A stretch of DNA of 64,000 bases. Source: Chitinophaga sp. GbtcB8 (GTDB lineage: Bacteria > Bacteroidota > Bacteroidia > Chitinophagales > Chitinophagaceae). Position 1 is the first letter of the stretch; each line of letters begins with the position of its first letter. The stretch is taken from contig NZ_JAGXJN010000032.1 of assembly GCF_019091455.1 (NCBI RefSeq), positions 1 through 64,000 of the forward strand, written 5' to 3'. The translations under genes were made by a program, and so were the position numbers. Below are positions 44,049 through 52,569 of this stretch, piece by piece. The notes beneath the pieces were generated by a model, which saw nothing but the letters and a program-made list of their open reading frames with translations, was not told the origin of the DNA and searched no databases.

Positions 44049-45257
44049 ATGAAAACTAACTTACATAAAGCAGCGCTGGTATTAATGTTGATGACCATTG
44101 GTATAAGTAGCTACGCAGATACCCTGCCGCCGACCTTTTTACTAAAACCAGCCGTGCTAATGGCAGTAAAGGAAAAGGTACGGCAGCACGATCCTCAGCT
44201 GCAGCAGGCCCTGGCCGGCTGGCTGGCAGATGCGGACAAGGCATTACAAAAAGGACCTTATTCCGTTGTTTATAAGGAGAAAGTGCCGCCCAGCGGCAGC
44301 AAGCATGATTACATGAGTGTAGGCCCTTACTGGTGGCCGGATTCATCTAAACCCAACGGCTTACCTTACATCCGGAAAGATGGGCAGATAAACCCGGAAC
44401 GTTACGCCATTAAGGATGATGAATACTTTAATGCATTATGTAAAGATGTGTTGTTACTGGGAACAGCCTGGTTTTATACCGGCAACGAAAAATATGCGGA
44501 TCATGCAGCAAAGCTGCTGCGTACCTGGTTCACGGATACGGCTACACGCATGAACCCGCATTTGAACTATAGCCAGGCCATTCCAGGCATTACAGAAGGG
44601 CGGAATATCGGAATAATAGACACTCATAATACCGCCCTGTTAATTGATGGCATACAATTGCTGAAAAGCTCCCCTGCCCTCTCTGAAGCAGACTACCGCG
44701 GCATACAGGACTGGTACAAACAATTCCTGGACTGGATGCTGCATAGCCCTATAGGCAAGGATGAAGCAGACGAGCATAATAACCATGGCACCTGGTACGA
44801 TGTACAGGCGGTATCCATTGCACTTTTTACAGAGCAACCTGCACTGGCGGAAAAAATACTGAAGGAGCAAACGGAAAAACGCATCGAAAGCCAGCTAAAA
44901 CCAGATGGCAGCCAGCCCTTTGAGCTTGCACGCACCCTCTCCTGGAACTACTCGCTCATGAACCTGAAAGGTTTTTTTGAGCTGGCAATGCTGGCAGAGA
45001 ATATACATATTGATCTTTGGAAGTATGAAAGCCCCGGCGGCAAAAGCCTGAAGAAGGCCTTTAGCTGGATGCTGCCCTATGCCGAAGGCAAAGGTGACTG
45101 GGCCTATAAACAAATAAAACCTGCAGATAAGAAGGGGTACCTGGAGCTGGCATGGGTAGCCGGGAAAAAATATACGGACATAGATCTTACACCGCTCTGG
45201 GAAAAATATACAGGGTTTAAAAACAATGAATTGCTGCTTACCGGCTGGAAATTGTGA
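44049..45257 (+). CDS. Alginate lyase superfamily polysaccharide lyase (PL5/PL38-like)
   Basis: The 402-residue secreted protein has a signal peptide ending near SSYA. It has an (alpha/alpha)-barrel with alginate_lyase family marks: SKHDYMSVGPYWWPDSSKPNGLPYIRKDGQINPE (about 84-117), NPHLNYSQAIPGITEGRNIGIID, and DEHNNHGTWYD with N244/N245, H246 and Y250 in the active-site region. Such enzymes beta-eliminate at uronate residues in alginate or glucuronan. The combination with a SusCD pair and the following heparinase-type gene resembles PL38-containing loci. The exact polymer is not proven. Confidence 0.82.
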   Translation: MKTNLHKAALVLMLMTIGISSYADTLPPTFLLKPAVLMAVKEKVRQHDPQLQQALAGWLADADKALQKGPYSVVYKEKVPPSGSKHDYMSVGPYWWPDSSKPNGLPYIRKDGQINPERYAIKDDEYFNALCKDVLLLGTAWFYTGNEKYADHAAKLLRTWFTDTATRMNPHLNYSQAIPGITEGRNIGIIDTHNTALLIDGIQLLKSSPALSEADYRGIQDWYKQFLDWMLHSPIGKDEADEHNNHGTWYDVQAVSIALFTEQPALAEKILKEQTEKRIESQLKPDGSQPFELARTLSWNYSLMNLKGFFELAMLAENIHIDLWKYESPGGKSLKKAFSWMLPYAEGKGDWAYKQIKPADKKGYLELAWVAGKKYTDIDLTPLWEKYTGFKNNELLLTGWKL

Positions 45258-45333
45258 CCAGCCGGATGTATATTCATGCATTAATAGGACAGTGGGCAAT
45301 ACCTTATTTTTTAAGATCCTCAAATCAAAAAAC

Positions 45334-47286
45334 ATGAGAAAACTATTCCTGGCCCTCTGCATGCTGTACCTGATCCCGGTTGCATTACACGCGCAGCAGC
45401 ACCTGTTAAGCGGCCGTTACACTGAAGCACAGTTAGCAAAAATAATAATACCACAAGCCAGCTGGTTACCTTTTCCAAAGCCGGATAACCGGGCCGCATG
45501 GGCCAAGGCAGATGCTGCTGCAGGCCAGGCCCTGATAAAAAGAGCGGAAGGATATTTAGGATTTGAATGGCCGGGCATACCGGCTGTAAAATCCCTGCTG
45601 ATCGTGCGGAATGGCAACCGGAGCGAGTACCAGGATATTGCCAATAAAAAACGCGCTGCCCTGGGTACCCTGCTGCTGGCGGAAGTGTATGAAAATAAGG
45701 GCCGGTTTATGGATGATATTGTGAATGGCGTATGGTCCATTTGCGAAGAATCTTTCTGGGGTGCATCCGCACACCTGCCGCATACAAAAGAATATGCCGG
45801 GTTAATGGATGTATCGCAGCCCTTTGTGGAGCTCTTTTCTGCCGAAACAGCCACCCTGCTGGCCTGGGTGGATTATTTCCTGGGGGATAAGCTGGACGCC
45901 ATTTCCCCGCAGCTGCGCAAAAGGATCTATTATGAAACCAATTACCGCATCTTTAAACCGCTTATGACCAAATATCATGGGTGGATGGGCACCAATGCCA
46001 ACGGCAGGCGGCCCAATAACTGGAATCCCTGGATCTGTTCCAACTGGCTTAATTCCGTGCTGTTGCTGGAAAAAAATGATACGGCACGCCTGGCAGCCGT
46101 GCACAAGATCCTGGGTGTGCTGGATGCATTCCTGGATCCCTATCCTGCAGATGGCGGCTGTGATGAAGGCCCTGGCTACTGGGGTGCTGCAGCCGCCTCT
46201 TTGTACGATAATATTTCATTGCTGAACCTTGCCAGCAACAATGCATTCACCTATGTATACGCCGATCAAAAGATAAGGAACATGGGTGCATTCATTTACC
46301 GGGCCCAGATTAGTGAGCGTTACTTCCTGGATTTTGCAGATGCAGACCCCCAGCCCGGAATGGCTGGCACCATGATATACCGGTTTGGTAAAGACATCCA
46401 GGATCCTGACATGATGCATTTTGGCGCTTACTACCTGGATAGAAAAAGCAAAGGTGCATTGGGAAATTACCAGTTCTTCAGGAACCTGTTTGCCCTGTTT
46501 ATGGAAGATGAATTTAACCATGCGGAAAAAGGCCTGCCGCTGCCCGCTGATTTCTGGTGGCCAGATCTGCAAGTAATGATAACCCGTGACCATGCAGGCA
46601 GTACCGCCGGTTATTTTGTAGCTGCCAAAGGTGGTAATAACGATGAAAGCCATAACCACAACGATGTAGGCAGCTATTTGGTGTATTATGACGGCTTACC
46701 CGTGCTGATAGATGTAGGCCGTGGCACCTACACCGCTAAAACTTTCAGCAGCAGAAGGTATGAGATCTGGTACAACCGTTCAGACTACCATAATATACCT
46801 ACCGTTAACGGGCATACGCAGGAAGCCGGTCCCCGTTTCAAGGCGGAGCAGGTAAGCTATCATACCGGGAATGGCAGCAGCCGGCTGGCGCTGGATATTG
46901 CCGGGGCATACCCTAAGGAAGCCGGGATCAGTAAATGGAACAGGACCATACAGCTCAACAAAGGTAAACAGGTACAGGTGAGAGATGTTATACAGCTGCA
47001 AAAAGCAGACTCGCTCACCGAACACCTGATGACCTGTTATCCTGTAACCGTAAAGCAGCCCGGTATAATAGTGGTGCATGGCCGGGCAAAAGATGGCGGG
47101 GCAAAGGATTTTTATGTACGCTACCCTGCAAAGCTGCTGGAAGCCGCAGTGGAAAAAGTGCCCCTGTCAACAGAGGAAGACCAGGGCGTACAGCAGAAAT
47201 GGGGCGATAGTATTTACAGGATCAATTTCAGGTCAACCGGTATAAGCGCAAAAAGCGACATTAATTTTGTGATCAGCGCAGATTAG
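45334..47286 (+). CDS. Heparinase II/III family polysaccharide lyase
   Basis: The 650-residue secreted protein has a signal peptide ending near LHAQ. The frame opens at 45226, but ATG 45334 precedes the signal peptide. The N-terminal (alpha/alpha)-toroid (about 70-400) has NNWNPWICSNWLNSVLLL near 228. The C-terminal beta-sandwich starts with GGNNDESHNHNDVGSYLVYYDGLPVLIDVGRGTYTAKTF, where H440 and H442 lie in the conserved HxHND metal/active region. Families PL12, PL15, PL17, PL21 and PL33 share this fold, so the subfamily is open. It is the last gene of PUL 2 and probably acts on oligo-uronates from the preceding lyase. Confidence 0.87.
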   Translation: MRKLFLALCMLYLIPVALHAQQHLLSGRYTEAQLAKIIIPQASWLPFPKPDNRAAWAKADAAAGQALIKRAEGYLGFEWPGIPAVKSLLIVRNGNRSEYQDIANKKRAALGTLLLAEVYENKGRFMDDIVNGVWSICEESFWGASAHLPHTKEYAGLMDVSQPFVELFSAETATLLAWVDYFLGDKLDAISPQLRKRIYYETNYRIFKPLMTKYHGWMGTNANGRRPNNWNPWICSNWLNSVLLLEKNDTARLAAVHKILGVLDAFLDPYPADGGCDEGPGYWGAAAASLYDNISLLNLASNNAFTYVYADQKIRNMGAFIYRAQISERYFLDFADADPQPGMAGTMIYRFGKDIQDPDMMHFGAYYLDRKSKGALGNYQFFRNLFALFMEDEFNHAEKGLPLPADFWWPDLQVMITRDHAGSTAGYFVAAKGGNNDESHNHNDVGSYLVYYDGLPVLIDVGRGTYTAKTFSSRRYEIWYNRSDYHNIPTVNGHTQEAGPRFKAEQVSYHTGNGSSRLALDIAGAYPKEAGISKWNRTIQLNKGKQVQVRDVIQLQKADSLTEHLMTCYPVTVKQPGIIVVHGRAKDGGAKDFYVRYPAKLLEAAVEKVPLSTEEDQGVQQKWGDSIYRINFRSTGISAKSDINFVISAD

Positions 47287-47311
47287 TATTCAACAGCTTC
47301 AGATCTCTTTT

Positions 47312-47345
47312 AAAGCCAGGCAGCAATGCCTGGCTTGTTCTTTTA
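47312..47345 (+). terminator. Terminator after PUL 2
   Basis: AAGCCAGGCA / TGCCTGGCTT form a perfect 10-bp stem with a GCAA tetraloop, followed by GTTCTTTT. It starts 26 bp after the stop codon of the heparinase-type gene. Confidence 0.85.
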
Positions 47346-47412
47346 ATAAAGCCTTATTCCTGATAACTGTCATCCCGTTTATTGACAACCATCATTCCTT
47401 AAACCACCTGCC

Positions 47413-47586
47413 ATGTGTTCCTTTACATATGCTTTTAAAGCTACGATACACAGCGCAAAACCAGGAGACATTAATACAATTTTTGATGAAATGAAAAAGG
47501 GAGGATCGGAGGCCGCATGGTGCGGCAGATCTCACCCACATAAAAAATTGTGGGGATCGCATACAATCCACAATAATGGTTCCTAA
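47413..47586 (+). CDS. Candidate small protein gene (57 residues)
   Basis: This ORF starts ATG 47413 and stops TAA 47584-47586. It begins MCSFTYAFKATIHSAKPGDI, continues NTIFDEMKKGG and ends in a Trp/His/Cys-containing tail (SEAAWCGRSHPHKKLWGSH then TIHNNGS). A strong terminator lies 14 bp downstream, and the preceding operon is closed by its own terminator, so this is a separate transcription unit. No family is recognised. The Gly-Gly after an amphipathic segment recalls double-glycine leader peptides, but the residue spacing fits poorly and no maturation or export gene is next to it. It could also be a non-coding RNA gene. Confidence 0.35.
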   Translation: MCSFTYAFKATIHSAKPGDINTIFDEMKKGGSEAAWCGRSHPHKKLWGSHTIHNNGS

Positions 47587-47600
47587 ATGCAACTTGACAC

Positions 47601-47630
47601 AGCTGCCGCTTTTCAGCGGCGGCTTTTTTA
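47601..47630 (+). terminator. Strong terminator of the small ORF / RNA unit
   Basis: AGCTGCCGCT pairs with AGCGGCGGCT (one G-U) around a TTTC loop and is followed by six T. It belongs to a plus-strand transcript starting after 47345. Confidence 0.85.
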
Positions 47631-47774
47631 TTTCTGCAAATAACGGTAACGTACGTATGATATATGAGGTGATAATGATCACACATTCTTGTGTTAAGGA
47701 TCAAGGTTCGTTATGATACAAGTCATTCCCTGCAACACACGCCTGCCCTACTTTGCATGCATAAACACAAGCAC

Positions 47775-48359
47775 ATGAAAACAGGTCCCTCACTTAGAAA
47801 GATCAAAACAGGCATATTACTTTTTTGCATGCAGCTGGTTGTAACCGCAGCAATAGCACAGGTAAATTATAATGCACCCGGCGTGCATACTGTTGTTAGC
47901 GGTACCTCTACCCTGCATGACTGGAAAATGGAATCCTCCCAGGGGGAATGTACCGCCACCTTTACGCTCGATGCTGCCGGGCAGCTGAACAGCTTAACAG
48001 CATTGCATTTTACCATGCCCGCCCAAAGCCTTAAAAGTGAACATAGCGGCATGGATAAAAATGCCTACAAAGCACTAAAAACAGATAAGGCGCCCACGCT
48101 TACCTACCAGCTTACCACTGCAACACTGACACCGGATGGCGCTGTTAAATGCATTGGAAAGCTCACGCTGGCAGGCGCTGTACAGGAAACAGAGCTGCTG
48201 GCCACTGCCAAAGTGAATGCAGATAAAAGCATTACGGTAAAAGGCAGCAAAAAGATCAGCATGAAAACTTTTAACATAGACCCTCCCTCCTTTATGATGG
48301 GTACTGTTAAAACAGGCAACGACGTAACCGTGAGCTTTGAGCTCACACTAAAAAAATAA
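47775..48359 (+). CDS. YceI-family periplasmic lipid-binding-like protein
   Basis: The 194-residue product runs from ATG 47775; the frame is open to 47691 and ATG 47757 is also possible. TACTTTG at 47749-47755 resembles a -7 element and favours 47775. A signal peptide ends near AIAQV. The lipocalin-like YceI barrel is visible: GVHTVVSGTSTLHDWKMESSQGECTATF, LTALHFTMPAQSLKSEHSGMDKNAYKALKTDKAPTLTYQL, LTLAGAVQETELLATAKV and SMKTFNIDPPSFMMGTVKTGNDVTVSFEL. YceI proteins bind polyisoprenoid-type lipids. It heads a three-gene unit with a barrel protein and a second YceI-like protein. Confidence 0.85.
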   Translation: MKTGPSLRKIKTGILLFCMQLVVTAAIAQVNYNAPGVHTVVSGTSTLHDWKMESSQGECTATFTLDAAGQLNSLTALHFTMPAQSLKSEHSGMDKNAYKALKTDKAPTLTYQLTTATLTPDGAVKCIGKLTLAGAVQETELLATAKVNADKSITVKGSKKISMKTFNIDPPSFMMGTVKTGNDVTVSFELTLKK

Positions 48360-48391
48360 AAACATCATCACCCTGCTAAAACCTTTACTGT

Positions 48392-49792
48392 ATGAAAACG
48401 TTTATTCACAACCCGATCCTTTACGGCCTGCTCTTATTACTGTTACCGGTAGCACTAAAAGCACAGCTGCAGCCAAAGATCGCCAACATGCGCAGCTATG
48501 ATCAGCAAGGCATTAATATTTTTGAGGATCCGAAAGATACCGCTGCCACCTTTGATGGATTGAAGCTGAAATTTGGCGCGGGTTTTACTCAACAGTTCCA
48601 GAACCTGAAACATAAAAATCCCGATGCATTAAAAAATGATGTAGGCTCCTATTCCAGCGGTGAGATCATACCTGGTAATAAATTAAAGGTGATCACCGCC
48701 GGCTTCCAGACCGCACAGGCTAACCTGTACCTGGATGTACAGCTGGCAGATGGGATCCGCCTGAATGTAACCACCTACCTATCCTCCAAACACCACAATG
48801 AAAGCTGGGTAAAAGGCGGGTTTATACAATTTGATAAGCTGCCATTTAAAGGTCAGATCTGGAACGATATTATGAAAGTGACCACTATTAAGATCGGGCA
48901 TTTTGAAGTGAACTACGGCGATGAACACTTTCGCCGGACCGATGGCGGCCATGCCCTGTATAACCCCTTTATGGAAGGTTATATCATGGATGCTTTTGCA
49001 ACAGAGATCGGTGGTGAAATATATGTAAAGAAGAATGGCCTGTTTGGTATGATCGGCGTTACCAACGGCATGATCAAAGGAAATGTGGATTCTTTGTATG
49101 CTGCACAAAACCCGGATGGCGACCGTCATAAATCACCCAGCCTTTTACTGAAAGCCGGTTTTGACAGACAGCTAACAGACGATATCCGTTTGCGTATAAG
49201 CGGCTCTTATTACGGTAACCAGAGCAGCGGCAGCAATACCTTATATGGTGGCGACCGTTCCGGCTCTAACTACCAGTACATCATGGAGCTGAACTCCGCC
49301 AATCCCAGCAGCGCCACCGGCGCAGGTACGCCCCTGGCCTTTTCCGGCCGTTTTAACCCCGGGTTCAACAAAAAGGTGAATGCATTTATGTTCAATGGTT
49401 TTGTAAAAGCACGCGGCCTGGAGCTGTTTGGCACCTATGAAACCGCATCCGGCAGAACAGCCCGTGAAACCAGCACCCGCAATGCCAGCCAGTATGCAGT
49501 GGATGCAGTGTACCGGTTCTTTAAAGCAGAAAATGTATTCCTGGGTGTACGGTATAACGCTGTGCGTGCAACGCTGGCTAACAATGCCACAGGCACCGGT
49601 GCAGGCGCTATTAAATACGATGGTAATGTTTCCGTGGACCGTTTGGCATTTGCAGGCGGATGGTTCCTTACCAGGAATATAATGCTGAAAGGCGAATATG
49701 TTATTCAGCAGTACAAAGATTTCCCCGTTGCCGATTACCGTGCAGGCGGCAAATTTAACGGTTATGTAATTGAAGCCACGGTAGGCTTCTGA
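48392..49792 (+). CDS. Outer-membrane beta-barrel protein (porin-like)
   Basis: The 466-residue protein has a signal peptide ending near ALKAQL. The body alternates short beta-strands, consistent with a 16-18 stranded barrel: GLKLKFGAGFTQQFQNL, LKVITAGFQTAQANLYLDVQLADGIRLNVTTYLS, TIKIGHFEVNYGDEHFRRTDGG, and a C-terminal aromatic strand GYVIEATVGF. It resembles OprO/OprP-like porins of Bacteroidota. The substrate is unknown. It lies between two YceI-like genes (32-bp gap upstream), which suggests a common envelope role. Confidence 0.8.
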   Translation: MKTFIHNPILYGLLLLLLPVALKAQLQPKIANMRSYDQQGINIFEDPKDTAATFDGLKLKFGAGFTQQFQNLKHKNPDALKNDVGSYSSGEIIPGNKLKVITAGFQTAQANLYLDVQLADGIRLNVTTYLSSKHHNESWVKGGFIQFDKLPFKGQIWNDIMKVTTIKIGHFEVNYGDEHFRRTDGGHALYNPFMEGYIMDAFATEIGGEIYVKKNGLFGMIGVTNGMIKGNVDSLYAAQNPDGDRHKSPSLLLKAGFDRQLTDDIRLRISGSYYGNQSSGSNTLYGGDRSGSNYQYIMELNSANPSSATGAGTPLAFSGRFNPGFNKKVNAFMFNGFVKARGLELFGTYETASGRTARETSTRNASQYAVDAVYRFFKAENVFLGVRYNAVRATLANNATGTGAGAIKYDGNVSVDRLAFAGGWFLTRNIMLKGEYVIQQYKDFPVADYRAGGKFNGYVIEATVGF

Positions 49793-49810
49793 GCACCTGG
49801 TTGTAAAACA

Positions 49811-49855
49811 AAAGAAGGTCAGGATGCTGCTGCATGCTGACCTTCTTTATTATTC
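49811..49855 (+). terminator. Terminator after the barrel gene
   Basis: AAAGAAGGTCAG pairs with CTGACCTTCTTT and T-rich sequence follows. It lies 19 bp after the barrel stop and inside the leader of the second YceI-like gene, so the latter may depend on read-through or its own promoter. Confidence 0.8.
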
Positions 49856-49875
49856 CCTGTTTAAATTTTTTTGCT

Positions 49876-50487
49876 ATGATCATCCAACACCTTTCCTTAG
49901 CCCTGCTTACCTGCCTGGCAACTATGCAGCCGCTGCATGAAGCTGCCAATGCCCCGGAAAAATGGGTAATAATAAAGGGATGTACCCTGCGGGTGAACGG
50001 CAGCACCAACATGAATAAGTTCAGCTGCAGCATCCGGGATTATACTAATCCCGATACACTTACCATTCAAAGGAGCTGTGGTAAAAATGCCATGGTAGCC
50101 CTTTCAGGGTCTATTGGATTGCCGGTAGCTGATTTTAACTGCCTGAGCAATGTTATGACCAATGACCTGCGCAAAACATTAAAGGTTAAAGAGCATCCCC
50201 GCCTGACCATCACATTTGTTTCCCTGAAGCAGTACCCGGCGCTTAGCTCCCGGCAGGAAACAATCTGCGGTACAGTGAACATTGAGCTGGCCGGCGTTCC
50301 AAAAACATTTGAGATCAATTACCACATATTTCGGGATGAGCAGCAGGTGATCCACCTCACCGGCAACCAGCAGATTAAGTTCACGGATTTCAATCTTACC
50401 CCGCCACGTAAGCTGGGCGGCATGATACGGGCAAACGATTTGCTGGAAGTGGAATTTAATTTGTACCTGAAGATAACATACAATTAA
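49876..50487 (+). CDS. Second YceI-like periplasmic protein
   Basis: This is a 203-residue product from ATG 49876; the frame is open from 49834, but that start lies within the terminator hairpin. A short hydrophobic signal precedes LHEAANAPEKW. YceI marks are LRVNGSTNMNKFSCSI, SNVMTNDLRKTLKVKEHPRLTITFVSL, GTVNIELAGVPKTFEINYHI and IKFTDFNLTPPRKLGGMIRANDLLEVEFNL. The protein is more divergent than the YceI copy at 47775, with several cysteines (GC, SCS, SCG, NC, IC). The ligand is unknown. Confidence 0.75.
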   Translation: MIIQHLSLALLTCLATMQPLHEAANAPEKWVIIKGCTLRVNGSTNMNKFSCSIRDYTNPDTLTIQRSCGKNAMVALSGSIGLPVADFNCLSNVMTNDLRKTLKVKEHPRLTITFVSLKQYPALSSRQETICGTVNIELAGVPKTFEINYHIFRDEQQVIHLTGNQQIKFTDFNLTPPRKLGGMIRANDLLEVEFNLYLKITYN

Positions 50488-50519
50488 AAAAGGGAACTGC
50501 TGTTAAAGCAATTCCCTTG
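50486..50519 (-). terminator. Terminator for the CoA-transferase gene (convergent pair)
   Basis: AAGGGAATTGCT pairs with AGCAGTTCCCTT (one mismatch), and on the minus strand six T follow. It lies between convergent stop codons and may also stop plus-strand transcripts weakly. Confidence 0.7.
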
Positions 50520-50540
50520 TACTCCTGGAGTATCTACCCG

Positions 50541-51842
50541 TTATAATTTACCAAAGCGTTCAAAATACGCCTTCTCAAGACTTTCCCTGTGATCAGGATG
50601 CGCAATACTGATAAGCAGCTTAGCCCGTTGCTCCATATTTTTTCCATACAGGTTCACCACCCCATATTCCGTTACCACATAATGCACATGCCCGCGCGTA
50701 GTTACCACACCAGCTCCTTCTTTCAGGCAGGGCACAATACGGGAAATACCTTTTTTTGTGGTGGAAGGCAGCGCTATAATAGGCTTTCCTCCTTCTGACA
50801 GGGCAGCGCCCCGCATAAAATCCATTTGCCCGCCTATGCCGGAATATTGATAAGTACCAATTGAATCCGCGCACACCTGGCCGGTAAAATCAATTTCAAT
50901 GGCGCTGTTAATGGCTACTACTTTCGGGTTCCGGCGGATCACATCACTATCATTTACAAACGCAACATCCATGCAGCTTACGTAAGGATTATTATCTACA
51001 AAATCATAGACCTTGCGGGTGCCCAGTATAAAGCTGCTGACTATTTTCCCTTTCCGTACCTCTTTATGCTCATTGGTGATCACACCCTTCTCCACCAGCG
51101 GTACTACGCCATCGGAAAACATTTCGGTATGCAGGCCCAGGCCTTTATGGTGTACCAGCTGTTCCAGCACAGCATCCGGTATACCGCCAATGCCCAGCTG
51201 CAGCGTGGAGCCGTCTTCAATAAGGCCGGCTACATATTTACTGATCTCCCTGGTAACGCTGTCTATTTTTTCCGTATAGCTTATTTCCGGCAGCGGCGCT
51301 GCTTTCCATACCATAGCGGAGAAACGTGAATGGTGAATGACCCCGTCTCCCAGTACCCTTGGCATCAGCGGGTTTACCTGTGCAATTACTTTTTTGGCGC
51401 TGCGTACCGCACTTAATGCCGCATCCACAGAGGTACCCAGGGTACAATACCCATGCTGATCAGGCGGGGATACCTGCACCAGCGCCACATCTATAGGCAA
51501 TGCACCTTTTTCAAACAAGCGGGGTATCTCGCTTAAAAACACCGGTACATAATCACCGCTGCTGGTATTTGCCCAGCCTCTTACGTTGGCGGATACGAAA
51601 AGGGAATTGAGGTAAAAGCTTTTAAGCACCTCCGGCCGGTTCCAGTTAATATGCCCATAGGTGCTTATGGATACCAGCTCTATATCATGCAGCTCGCCAG
51701 CCCGGTCCAGTAAAGAATTTACAAGCTCCAGCGGCGTAGCGGCGCTGCCGTGAACAAATACCCGGTCGCCGCTTTTGATGAGGGATAGCGCGCTGTCTAC
51801 TGTTTGGTATGAACTATTAATTACTTCCTGCATATGGTTCAT
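50541..51842 (-). CDS. Acetyl-CoA hydrolase / CoA-transferase family protein
   Basis: The 433-residue cytoplasmic enzyme starts at ATG 51842; the frame is open to a TTG at 51854. It fits the Cat1/4-hydroxybutyrate CoA-transferase family: SGDRVFVHGSAATP near the N-terminus, LQLGIGGIPDAV, GLHTEMFSDG with E240 as the likely glutamyl-CoA residue, and GIGGQMDFMRGAALSEGGKPI in the C-terminal domain. It would move CoA between acetate and another acid, or hydrolyse acetyl-CoA. The acceptor is unknown. No other fermentation gene is next to it. Confidence 0.9.
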   Translation of the reverse strand: MNHMQEVINSSYQTVDSALSLIKSGDRVFVHGSAATPLELVNSLLDRAGELHDIELVSISTYGHINWNRPEVLKSFYLNSLFVSANVRGWANTSSGDYVPVFLSEIPRLFEKGALPIDVALVQVSPPDQHGYCTLGTSVDAALSAVRSAKKVIAQVNPLMPRVLGDGVIHHSRFSAMVWKAAPLPEISYTEKIDSVTREISKYVAGLIEDGSTLQLGIGGIPDAVLEQLVHHKGLGLHTEMFSDGVVPLVEKGVITNEHKEVRKGKIVSSFILGTRKVYDFVDNNPYVSCMDVAFVNDSDVIRRNPKVVAINSAIEIDFTGQVCADSIGTYQYSGIGGQMDFMRGAALSEGGKPIIALPSTTKKGISRIVPCLKEGAGVVTTRGHVHYVVTEYGVVNLYGKNMEQRAKLLISIAHPDHRESLEKAYFERFGKL

Positions 51843-51942
51843 TTTATGATGCAAAGCTACCTATTAACCAACCCGCCTGCAATGACAGCAATTATACCGG
51901 CGCCTGACCAAGATCATAGTTGCATACAGTACCTGCAGAAAT

Positions 51943-52344
51943 TTAATCTTCCTGCTCCGGCGGCTGGTGGCCCGGCGAAATAGAAATGCAGGATGCCCTG
52001 CCCTCTTCATTTTGTAGCCGCAGGCTCCACTTATCCGTATCCGTAGTTTGGATCCAGATATTACCGGAACGGCGGAAAACCTGCGCACTAACACCCAGTA
52101 TATCCAGGATCTCGTTTTCCAGCTCGCCGGCGCTCCTTTGCGGGCTTATGTCAATGGCTGTATAAACACGGCCGGTATTTATTTTTCCCGGTAAATAGTT
52201 AGCCTGCAGCTTGTCTTTCGATGAAGCTCCCTGGTTGCCGGTTTGAATGCGCTTATAAAATTCCAGCTTCAGGTAGGGGTACATATCCCTGAAGTCTTTT
52301 TGTATCTCACCCAGTGTGCTGCTCTGGTTCACATATAGTTTCAT
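51943..52344 (-). CDS. Conserved hypothetical protein next to a universal stress protein
   Basis: The 133-residue product is taken from ATG 52344; the frame is open further upstream but the MKLYVNQSSTLGEIQKDF start is typical of this Bacteroidota protein type. Visible features are DMYPYLKLEFYKR, a middle ISPQRSAGELENEILDILG and VFRRSGNIWIQTTDTDKWSLRLQNEEG. There is no signal peptide or TM segment. It is divergent from the universal stress protein gene and could belong to the same stress response. Function is unknown. Confidence 0.7.
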   Translation of the reverse strand: MKLYVNQSSTLGEIQKDFRDMYPYLKLEFYKRIQTGNQGASSKDKLQANYLPGKINTGRVYTAIDISPQRSAGELENEILDILGVSAQVFRRSGNIWIQTTDTDKWSLRLQNEEGRASCISISPGHQPPEQED

Positions 52345-52525
52345 AATACAAGATTTAGGTGGTGTTACCTGGTCGCAACGGATGGTAATGCCGCCGCTTT
52401 GTAAAAATATGTGAACGGCCGCCTGTATTAAATGACGGCAGGCAACGGCGCTGCTGATCCTGGTCAGGAGATTATCTGTATATGTATACCATGGTAACAA
52501 TCATGTATGCGGCTGACGGTTGTCA

Positions 52526-52556
52526 TTGAACACCTGCCCTAAGCGGTATAGTTTTG
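52526..52556 (+). promoter_or_regulatory. Bacteroidota-type promoter of the universal stress protein gene
   Basis: TTG at 52526-52528 and TAGTTTTG (TAnnTTTG) at 52549-52556 are 20 bp apart, the spacing expected for -33/-7 elements. The ATG follows 13 bp after the -7 element, so the 5' leader is very short. Confidence 0.65.
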
Positions 52557-52569
52557 AAAAAAAAGCACT

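Noticed and set aside
47413..47586. The small ORF as a lanthipeptide/RiPP precursor
   Set aside because: Gly-Gly is present but leader spacing is poor and no modification, protease or transporter gene is nearby; kept only as an unknown small ORF.
47392..47682. Minus-strand 96-codon ORF over the small plus-strand unit
   Set aside because: It crosses the strong plus-strand terminator and has no terminator or promoter of its own; the plus-strand reading is favoured.
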